Positions 28,201-40,200 of a DNA stretch of 64,000 nt are shown piece after piece. Source of the DNA: Timema cristinae (lineage: Eukaryota > Arthropoda > Insecta > Phasmatodea > Timematidae). Numbering within the stretch: position 1 is the stretch's first letter; each line of letters opens with the position of its first letter. Both the position numbers and the translations under genes were made by a program. The notes under the pieces were generated by a model. It had not been told where the DNA came from and did no database searches. It saw nothing but the letters and a program-made list of their open reading frames with translations. The stretch is from contig JBCFYV010000012.1 in assembly GCA_039000515.1 (NCBI GenBank), forward strand, positions 88,194,284 through 88,258,283, given 5' to 3'.

Positions 28201-31200
28201 CAATGGTGTCATGGATAGGACAATCAGAAATAACTACGAAACTGGTATGCTGCAACTCGCCGCTTAGGTCACTTCTTGAGTAGATGGAGAATGGATGAAT
28301 TGTTGCTTGTGCATTATTCCAATGATATCCCTGCGCAGCATCTTGCAAGATAAAGGAGTAATTCTCAGCAAAATCACAAAGCACTATGAACTCACCCTCT
28401 TTTAGTACCTCCTTAAGATGACTAAGAAATGACGATTGCTGTTTTGCAATAAAACTGTGTCTCAGAAGTTTGGGAAGGGATTCAATAAAATCATTAATAA
28501 ATTCCTCACGTGGTTTAGTGAAAGTCTCTAAGCTGGTGTTCTTATCAATTATAACCCACTGCTTGAATGTCACATTCTCAAGACAGTTTACTTCAAAACA
28601 ATATTCCAGCCTAGATTGTAAAACATCTGCTCCTGGGCAGTTTGAACATTCACCAAAGTAGCATGATTCAGATGGATTATCACATATCAATGTTTGTAAA
28701 GCATCTTGGTATGTTTTTATCAGTTTTTCACCTTCTCTTAATTCTGGGAATTTACACTGTGCTACCTTCAACTTAGCATTTTGATGTATTGTACACACAC
28801 AGACACTGTGTGTACCACTTGCTCCTGCCAGAACACAGTATTTTGGCCTAAGTTCACAAAACTTAGAAAATCCAATTTTAATATCTGAGTGTTTCTCCCT
28901 AAAATGTACAAACAGTTCTTTTAAATTACATAGGATAAGTTGTTTTTGGATATGCTCCCGTTTTCCACATACTTTAACCGAGACAAAGTCTTTCCTCCCT
29001 GGCATGATACGGCTCACTTCTTCACTCTCATAAAAAGATTGTACTTTTGCAGCAATTTCTGGCTTCAATGTTTTTCCAGGTTTTGAATCAGGGTATGACA
29101 TAATTCCTTTCTCTTTCTGGAGTATTTTAGCTTTACGGGCTGTGTAATTAGCTACACCAAATTCATCTTGAATTTTCTGTACGGTCCAGCTATAAGGTAA
29201 TGTAGTAAGGATTTGCATAATCACACTTTTATCTGTAGTTGTTCGAAACTTTTCTTTCATCTGGAGAAGTATTTCATCACCAGGGGAAGGAGTTTCCAAA
29301 CTATCAGAAGTGTCACTGGTTTCCAGCACTTTGAATTTAAAAGCTTCACTTACTCTTTTAAGCTTTTCTGCTGGGTATATCTTTTCTAATAATCTGTGCT
29401 TTTTTATCGGTGACTCGTTTATAGCAATTAGGCTACGGTTCAAACAAGCCAGAGCATCCGCTTTTTCAGGAGAAGAAATATTAATTTCTTGGGGTGAATC
29501 ATCATCTGTATCATCAGAGGGAGGCTCTGTAGATTGATCTTTATTCACAGAATTTGACAATAATTTGCGACAACTGTCACATATCTTATCACCAGACTTA
29601 ATCTTTGAACTGAACTTGTGTAGCAGATTATTATTCACCAATCTCAAGTTCTTATTGTGATAATTATGTTTTGGTTTATTGAGTGGATTGCAACAAAACA
29701 AATTCACTTTTGTCTTTGATGTTGATCCATCCATATTTATAACTTCTCTTACAATGAATTAAAAAATATTCAGATTTAAACAAAGAATAAAAGTTGTATT
29801 GTTAAAAAAATCACTAAAACTTATACAAAATAAAATGTCCCAATCATAGAATATTCACATTCACTAATAGTCTAAAGACAAACACATACACCTTTATAGA
29901 AAGTAACTTTAATTCAATATAGAGAGAGAAATGCCTAAACACTGATTGCTCTCACCACAGCTGAACACTGACTAATTGGTTGTGTGAAGGTTGAGCAATG
30001 TGGTGATTTCTTCATAGTTCTCTGCCTGTTAGAACATGCATGCATTGTGTGCAGTTCAGGAAAATACCACTTCCCATGTAAAAATAAAGTAAAGCTATAC
30101 TTGACTTTATTAATTATAATTTATTTACTTACGCAATTAATTAAAAACTTATTAAATAAATATTAATGTAAGTAATATTGTCATTGAATAATTATAATAA
30201 ATATTATTTAAGATTAATAAATTAAAATGTGTAGGCCTATAGTTGATTGTAAAACATACTGCCAAGTGTTGACTGTATAAAATCAACATGTTATCAATGA
30301 AAAATTGTTTATTTATAATCCCATTATGATCCCAGTTTGAAACTTACAGAATTTGTTGAAAAAGGTTGGATAAACAAAATATTTTTTTTTCATATTTAAA
30401 AAAAAACTACTTTTGGAAATTTTCAAAAAACAAAAAAGAAATGATTGCTTGTAAAATGAGATTGCTTGAGACCCTATCATGTTAAATATCATTTTAAAGC
30501 CCAGTTAATGACCTTTAAAATGAGACCTTATACAGCTCTTTATCTTAAATAGGGTCTAAGTTACAGGCAATTCAAAATTATAATGCATGTCTTTTTTTAC
30601 AAATTTTGAAATATTTTGGCAGCTGTATATAAAAAACAGTACCTGAAAAAAATCTGAAAAAAATTAGGAATCACTTTTTCCATAGATACTATCAGAATTT
30701 TGAGTTTGGTTGAAATCGGTGATGGTGAATTTGAATTTGAATTTTTTTTGGTTGATTTGACATGGAATGACCCTAATGAATTATGAGCACCAAACACACT
30801 GACGCATGTGCTATACGTCTATAGTTTGTGGTTTCATGAAAAAGGGGGAGGGGGGATAATGGGAACACCGATCACTTTATTCCCCTTAGTAGCCGCACTT
30901 GTGCAGCTTATACTCTGAGCACATTGTCCTGGCAAGGGGGAAGTTTGAGTGTAACCTCGTGTTACACAGTTCAAATCTAGTTGACCACTTGGAAGTAGTG
31001 ACGTGGTCTGTTGTTGACAGTTGAACAAGCACATCGTCTGCTTGAATAGAGTAAGTCATGCAGCAAAATTTGGTGGTGGGGGGTGGTAGACGTGTTGTAC
31101 CGCAGCACTGTTACACTATTGACCGCTTACTGCCTAATGTGAACAAAATAATAATTGGAAAGTAAAATATCATGCCAATGTGCTAAAGTAAACACTTAAG

Positions 31201-34200
31201 TCGTTTAATTGTATAAATGATTTGGATTTGACATTAGACAAAATAAAGACTCAGATTCAAGAAATAGAGAATTGGTTCCACTTCTTTTAATAGATAATAG
31301 CTTTTGCACAATGAATATGTTGACGTGTTTGTTGAAATCCTCCTCAGACTCTGCAAGGAGCCCAATCACATACCGCTGCGCTGCGATGAAGTGGAAAAAT
31401 CTGAAGAGGTAAAGCTAAGGACATACATCGAGGATCGTATGACCCAGGCTCTAGTCAGGTAAACAAGTTCTGTCAACTCACCAGTTCAATTAAATTCCTC
31501 TATGAACCCTTAAATTATTTTGCTATATTATATTTATACATCATCATGTTTGCACTATCTTGTTTTGATACCTTACAGTGCAATGTGGGTTTGTCTTGTT
31601 TTGACGCATCCTAAAGTATATTCACGGCTTCTGTGGTGCTGCTTGACATCTAGCAGAAGCTATCAGTAATGCCAACATTGAAAGTCACTGTTGTCAACAT
31701 ATTTGGAAATAATTACTATTTGCTAAGTATAACTATTATTGCCTTCCTAATCCCTAATCTATTAGTGTAATTAGTACATAAGCATATAATCTTTGTTACA
31801 AAAAAATAAAATTAGGGATGGACAGTAATTACTTTTTTACTTTGGGATGGGAAGGGAATGGGAAATAAGTCAAAAATCGGCATTCGAGACGGGAACATGA
31901 AATTTTAAAATTATGGTTTAGAACAGTTTTAGATTAAAAATATATTTATTTATAAACTAAAATTATGCGTTAGAATAATTTTAGATTAAAAAATATTTAT
32001 TTCCAAACTAAAGTGGTAAGACTTGTAAAAGTTATAATTAGAGATGGGCCACTCAAATCTTCGAATCCTCGAATCCACCTAATCCTGACAAGTATTTGAG
32101 ATTCGAGGATCTAATCTTTCACCTCATAAATGAAGCATAATATTTTGAATTAAAAAATTACTTAGTTAGGCCTACTTGAAAAGCACAACTTAATACGTAA
32201 TATTTATTTTGTTGGACAAAAGAGATAAACATGAATAAAATCTTCTTTAAAAAAATAAAAAATGGTTAGGTGTGGAAAATCTTACGTGCCTAGTACCCTA
32301 CCATCCCAATCGTATGGGAAACTTGAATCAACCATTTCGGCACATGCTCACTTCTAAAACTTTCACCTCACAAATAATCTTGTAAATATTTTAATGAACA
32401 CATTAAAACTAAAAAACTGAAAATCAAAACTAGAATTAAAAATAAACTCGAAATAAATAAAATCAACTATGAATTTTTTTTAACAGAAATAAGAACACAT
32501 TATGGATGATACAAAGTCGGCCGCCATCACACTCAATATAAAGTCAGTCACCATGAGGTATATTATGTTCACTCACCCGAATGTTGATACTGTTAATTCT
32601 TACTACCCAACTGGTTTTAATTATCTACAACTATGCAAAGAACCCCAATTTATTGCATACAATCCTTAAGTTAGACATTTTTTGGGTTTCATGAAAAATA
32701 AATACTGTCAACAGTCAACAGTCAGACAGCGATAAAACTTTATTTATTCCTACCAGCCTACATATTGTATATTGATTGTTTGTTTAGAATCAATTCAGGT
32801 AATCTGATCAACTAGTAAGCGCTCTCAAGTTTTAAGAATCAAATATTGACTTGCTAATCCATTATTTATTTTTAAATTGATTTTAACTACTTTTTTTAAA
32901 AACTGTTTTAATTATGTTATTGAAGTAATCATAGAAATATTCAAACGTAGTCCTGCCTTATAAAATGGGAATTAACATATTGTAGTCGAAAATATGTTCG
33001 TGTTTTAAATAGAATGTATTCTCAGAAATTGATAATCGCAAGAATCGAATATATTTGTTTTCTACGCAAAAATTGTTAATGGATATATAATAAAATAATA
33101 ATAAAACATACCTAGGCATTATTGAGTTCACTATTTCCAATGTATGTTTAATTGTTAAGCATTATGTTTTAGTCTTTATTAAAAATATCCGTTTGTATTT
33201 TGATTTTTGCTATCTTAATACAATAAAATATCCTTTAATGATTATTAAAGTTGATCAAATGATAATTAGACTTAATCTGTTTATTTCACATGTTCTTTAG
33301 AAACTTAACCCATTCTAACAACACTTTAAAAATAACTATAAGACACTAAATTTTGATTGATTTGATTTTTAAACAATGATATGAGTCTAGGTTGTTTAAT
33401 TTGGCTGGATTTTAACCTCTATGTTGGAATAGATGGTTGAATTGGAAGACTTGCTCGAAACGCTACTTCGAAAGAAAGAGTCAATTATGTCAAGAAGCAC
33501 ATTGACAGTTTTACTAGCATGGAATCTCACTATTGTAGAAGCAATCCATAAAACTCTCTCGTTCACCAGAATTAAATATTGAAGAGCTATACAGGTTGTA
33601 CAAAAATGAATACTGTCCTAGAGAAAATGAAAAGTCTGTTTCTGAAAGTGTATTTAGAGCAATATTCAGATAATACGACCTACCATTCTCAACATATGTT
33701 CCTAAAACGAATCGTTGTTAAAAATGCAGACTATATTATGAAGCAAATGACAAAACTGTACTAGATGAAACATTTCAAATTCATTTCAGAAGGAAAACTG
33801 ACGCCATGAAAATGAAGATGATATGAATAAAGGATCGGAAGAAATATCCCAAATGACTCTTACTTTTGATTTACAACCAGTACTTTCTGTACCATTTGCT
33901 GCTGATCCACGAATATTTTACAGACGTAAACCGAATGCTTACAATTTCACAATTTTTGATTCAGACAAGAACGGTCACTGTTTTCTTTGGGACGAGACAA
34001 ATTTGATGAAAGGTGTGTCGGAAATAGTTTTGTCCATTTTAATGTATTTGAAACAATTGCCTGAAACAGTGTCACACATTGTAACCTTTTCTGACACAGC
34101 AGGTGGTCAAAACAGAAACCAATATAGCACTGCAGTAATGTTATATGCAGTGAATAAAATGGAGAACATCACTGTGATTGATATGAAGTACATGGAGTCT

Positions 34201-37200
34201 GGTCATTCTTATCTTGAAGCGGACTCTATGCATGCCACAATTGAAAGGGCTCGACATCACAGACAAGTGTACACACCTCATGAGTACTGTCTCCTCATTG
34301 AGATGGCAAGGAAAAAACCTCGTCCTTACAAAGTTAATATGCTTAAGTTTAGCGAAATCTATGTTCTTCAATTGTTAACTAAAGAAATATTAGCGAACAT
34401 CAAAATCAATAATGATGGCAGCCAAGTTCACTAGCTGAAAATTAAGTGGATGAAATTTCAAAACGATCAACCATACAAAATCCAATATAAGTATGAACTA
34501 AGTGACAGTGAATTTACTATCTTAGACACAATAATAAAACGAAAGAACTCTAAAGTTTTCTCCTGGTATGCTATTGAGCTTTCTGATAAGTACAATGCCA
34601 GACTACCAGTGTCATTAGCCAAGAAGAAGGATTTACTTCATTTGCTCAGAATTGGTGTAATACCAGAAGACTATTATTCATTTATGGAAGAGATTCCCTG
34701 CAAAAAAGGTGTATGTGATGTAGTATCATATCAAGAAGAAAGTGATGTGGAAGATGATTAAGTGCAGAAGCTGTGAATCTCATTCTGATGAAACAATACA
34801 TTTTGATAATATGTCATTTGTGTAGATAATAGTTATGTGGAAGCTAATTAAATTCAGAAATTGTGAATCTCAACATAATTTCAATGAGATAAAACATTTT
34901 CTTTTTGTGTAATTTGTGTAAATAAAATTAAAATATTTGTTTAAATATAAACATTTAATTATTTTGTACTAAATTTATTATGCTACCATTAATTTAATAC
35001 ATATTTAGATCATTATTCTAGCATACAATATTCCTATGTCCATAATTTCCTTGACTTCTGATGCACAGATATTGTATGTCCATGTTACATATGAAATAAA
35101 TATTTCATATCAACATTGTTTAAAAGGTACATCTATAATTACTAACCAAAATTAAACTTACATAGTTAATCTTTCTATAAATAATTTACATAATGGTGTA
35201 GCTTTAGTTTGTAATATGGGGGAGCAAAATAAAATCTTCTTTTTCTTTTATCTCAGTATGTTAAAAAGTGGACATACAATATATGTGCTTTAGACCATCG
35301 AATTTTGCCTCTAAAAATGTATTCTTACACCACACTCGGTAGCATAATTTTACTAAGATAAGGTATTTTTAATTTCCTAAAACCCTATTTGAGAATTTTA
35401 AATTTTGGTATTTGATAGCTATCTTTCTTTGACTATGCCTATTACATACCAATATCAATGTATGTTGCACAAATGTGGGTAATGAAGGAACAGAATATAA
35501 GCAGAACACAGACAAGTTAAATGATATTTCTGAGAAGAAGCATCGATGTGACAATTTGACATGATGACAAATGAGAGAGTAAGTGGAATAGTAAAAGAAG
35601 AGCAAGTTCATGACAGGATAGAGAAGGCACGACTAAGATGGTATGGCCATGTGAGAAGAATGGAGAGAGAAAAGATGACCAAGAGGATGTTGGATATGGA
35701 TATGGAGGTGAGAAGTAGGAGGCTGAAAGGAAGACCAAGGGACAGATGCTGATGGATGTCAGAAGGAATGTGTAAGAGAGAGGAGAGGACTAGGCTAAGG
35801 TGTAGGGAGAGGTGGAGAGGTATTCAGATGATGATTTTCTTTTTTTGACACCAAAAAAGTGTAATTTCTTATAATTTTTGAAAATATTATATCTACCCTC
35901 CCAAATTAATATATCATTCTCATTTTGAAATGTTAAGATTTTTTTTTCTTCTGATATGATTCCTTTGTTTATCCAAATTTCAATTTTCTACCAAACCAAA
36001 AAGCTTTATTTACCTAAATGTTTGGAATTCTCTTCCCATCCCCCATTTCAGTACCCCCAGTAATGGGTTTTCAAATCTCAATATTTTATTGGGGTTCAAG
36101 TGGGTTCCATCTGCCTCATATTAGTCATTTTTAATAAAAATTCAAAAATCAGTTGTTAGTAAATTACACTGTATTTTAAAGGTACAATAAAAAAACATCC
36201 TGTGGATTGACCATATTATAACATCTAAATATCTAGTTAGAACGAAATCCATAAAATAATGTTGATTTCAGGTTGAGATGTTCATGCAGGTACACAGAAT
36301 TGTCAGATTCACTATTTTTGCGTTTTGGGATAAACAGAATGTCAAGATTAATTGTGATCTACAGTTAGAAATATAATTGATTAATTAGGTCAAATGTCTC
36401 CACGATTAATTTGAAAAACTAAATATGTGTAGATTTTTAAATGACATCTTGATATGGGAATTGAACTCGGGAACTTTGACATAGTGTTCCAATGCTAAAT
36501 ACAGTGAAACCTGCCTTATATGAACCCTTTAATAAACAGAAATTTTTCTTAAATGGATTTTTTGGCCCCGTAACTTTAGAGCTGAAAGACATGTAAACTT
36601 CCCAGGATTAAACGGAAATGTTCTAATATGAAAGCGAAAATCAAAACAAGCCTTTATTCTTAAATTCGTAAAATTTCCAATGTTCCATAGTGTATTGTTT
36701 AGAACATTTTTAGGCATCCTATACATTCTCCAGAATTTTGTTTTCTCTATCTTTCCCGATATTTTAAGAGGAGTTGAAATGTGTACTGTAATTACCTCTT
36801 GATTGATTGTTATCTCTGTTCTTCCCAGTTTCAGCACTAATGACTTGTCATTCACCTTTGGAATCCAGCTTTCAATGGTTGAGCTCTACTTGTATTGAAA
36901 TTCACTTGTTTGCCCCTTCTGAAATTTTACTTAATAAGGGCTCTAGGCCTACATTTTTTCTTAAGTCTGGGACTTGGATGTATAGTCCATAGGGTCTCAA
37001 TCAGTTCTATAGGTAGTTTGTTATTCATTCTTTCTACAGACAAATTCTAGTGTACATTTTTTGAAAAACACCTTCCTCTATTTGTTTATTTAGTTTTATA
37101 CTCTCATGTGTGCTATTTTCTTCAGGACCTGTTGGAAGTGCAAGAGGAACTTCGTGAAAGAAGATGGTTGCAACAAGATGACTTGTTCTTGTGGGGCCAA

Positions 37201-40200
37201 GATGTGTTACATCTGCCGCAAACCTGTCGAAGACTACTCACACTTCAATGGACAAGGAGGGACTGAGTTTGAAAAGTAAGTATTTTGTGTTTGGTTATTT
37301 TCCCCCCTTGAGGTAAGCACTGTTCTTTTGAAAATAAGTGACGTGTTTGGATAAAAAGTTTTAAAATAATTAACACATTTTTCAAGACCTCAAATTGCTT
37401 TAAATAGCAAAGAAAATTTATTAATTATATTAAATGGTATTTTTACGTTAAAAAAATCTTAGTTTTATTCAATCCTTTTAAACTATTTGTTTCAACTTTA
37501 TTTCCTTTTCTGATATTTGGCCACCTCATAATTTAGAGTATGAATTACATGGCTGAGAAACAAAAATGCTTCCACACCTAACACACGTATTCATAAAATA
37601 ATAAATTTAACTATAGAGAAGGGATCTATAACGCAGGGCTCTGTATTCATGAATTCTATCGGTTTTTGCAGATTTTAGAGGTATAAAACAGATCAAAAGA
37701 TATTTAAGTAACTTCATGGATATTTTTGCTTTTTTTTTAGGTTAGCTTTAGGTATGCAATGTTTTCTTTTAACTATTGCAATATGGTTCTTAAACTATCC
37801 ATTTTGATAGATCGATTCGTCAATTCTAGCCTTTAAAAGTTAGCATGCTCAGTCCAAATAAAGACCCTTGCTCGACCTAGCCATGTCTGGTCTAAGTAGG
37901 AATAATAATTTTTAATATAAGGACTTGGGTTCTAAGTAACCTTGTTTGGTTCAACAAAGGAAAGTAAATTAACCTTGTGAGGTTCAAACGAAATAACTAG
38001 AAAATTTATGTCAGGTCAGATCAATTCAAGCTTTTCAAGTTATCGAAATTAGTTTGACTATAGATTATTTTGATACTGGTACTGTTAAGAATCGAAGTAC
38101 ATTATAGTGAAATATCGAGCGAGCTTGAAATTGAAATTGTTTGCACACATTTTATTTTCATTCGTTTGCATATTATAAATGTTAAATTGCTAATTACACA
38201 ATATGAACAAAAAAACACAAAGCTTCACCAGGAAGGTTGTTATATCTAGAGAAGTACAAACTGGAATGGAGGAAAAAATTTAAATGGTTAAAGAAAGGGA
38301 AAATAACACATCATCCATATGTATGATACGTAATTCTGATTTGAATATAGTCAACAGAGGAATAAAGGATCCAGACATCACAAAAGGAACCAGCGCATTG
38401 TAGAATAAAATTCTTAATTGGCAAATTTTGTAGCCAAACAAAATAATAGTGTGATTGATGCGAAACTACAAAAAAATTTTTGTGTGAAAATAACTTACCA
38501 GTGAAATTAAGTGCTAATTTTACCAAGTTAGTCCCTAAAATATTTCCGAACAGTGACATTGCCAAGAACTTTCATGGTTCCCCTACCAAAACAAGTCAAA
38601 TTATTGTTCACTCTTTCAACTCATCTATTCGAGAAAATGTTATAAGTTCAATGAAAACATCATTCTTCACCCTAATGATTGATGAATAAACTAACATAAG
38701 TGTAACCAGGCAAATGGTTATTATGTTTCTTTTTTTTTATTGGTGAGAATGTAGAAACTAATTTGTACAAGGTGGTCGTATTTGGAGTAAATCTTTTCAA
38801 CATTGTAAGAAGCGCATTTCAAGAGGATGGTATTGCTTGGAACAACTGCTTGAGTATGTCATCAGATAGAGCAAAGGCTATGGTGGGAGAGCTTAATTCT
38901 GTTTTATCCAGAGTCAGAAAACAACTAAAGAATTTGTGGTTCCTTCATTGCACTTGCCATATTACTCACCTACCTGCTATGAATTGCCTGATGTATGTGG
39001 ACAACTTATAAGAGATGTTTACACGTTTTTCAAAACATCTGTAAAACGACAGGACGAATTTAAAGAAATTCAAAATATTCTTGTGGTTGAGAACCACAAA
39101 ATCTTGCAGCCATGTTTTACAAGGTGGTTGGCCATGCTACAGTGTGTTGAAAGCCTTCTGGAGCAGTGGCCTGCATTGGCTGAGTATTTCAACTCTAAAA
39201 TCGATAAGAAGGAAAGAAGCTTGGAATCAGTTCAATGTATTAAAGAAGACACCCTAAATTCTGACACTGCTAAATTGTACTTATATTTTCTTAAAGCTTT
39301 TTTTTACCACGATTCTGCTATAACCTGCACGGGTAATAAATTACTACGATTCACTCAATGTAATGTGATATTTCAGCATGAAATTCTATATATTCATAAA
39401 CTTTATTCAAAAATGTGTTTACTTCTCTGCAAATTCATAGCAAGCTTTGTTCTATTTCCTGTTCTTCAAACTTGTGACATATCATCCATTGGTTTTAAAT
39501 GAGAAATCAATACAAAGTTCAGCACTTTTCATAGACCATAGAACATACAACTTATAGAAGCAAGCATTCAAAATATCAACAAAAAGGATTTCTTTCATCA
39601 TATTGAAGATTTTATGAGATGGGAACAAAAGAATTATATCATTTCCTCAATCTTGATGATGGAGTTTTAAAGAATATTACGATTTTTAATCCAGATAATA
39701 AATCATCAGGAGATTGGCAAAAAGTGAGAAACTGACAAATCAGTTTACAAATGTCATTCACGATATGAGAGAGACAGTCTTAATGCAGAGTTCTTTGCCT
39801 ATACTCTTTGGAATCTACCCAACTCCTTGAACATTACCAGTTCTGACAATATTGACACGTATTGGTTCAAAGTGGCCCAACATGAGAATGGCAAAACATG
39901 TTTTCATGTAAATTTTATTTTATAAAATAACAATATTTTGTTTAAATATTTGAGCTTAGATTTGGCTTTGGGAATATTTAATATAATTTGATTTGACTTA
40001 ACTTTGAACTGAATAAAATTGACTTTGTACATCCCTTGATTGGTGAAAACACTGTAAGTTCTCTCTCCCCTCCCTCCCCCATCCCTCATCCTGCTCACCG
40101 TGGGCAAGTTGTCAGGATGGCTTAAATGCGAGAGAGGATCTTCAGAGGGAATGTCGAAATAGTAGTCTTGTAGTTTTCATGAATTTATTGTAAAGTAAAG

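Noticed and set aside
27570..29537. Plus-strand frames at 27570, 28470 and 29310
   Set aside because: Antisense shadows of the 782-codon minus-strand transposase ORF.
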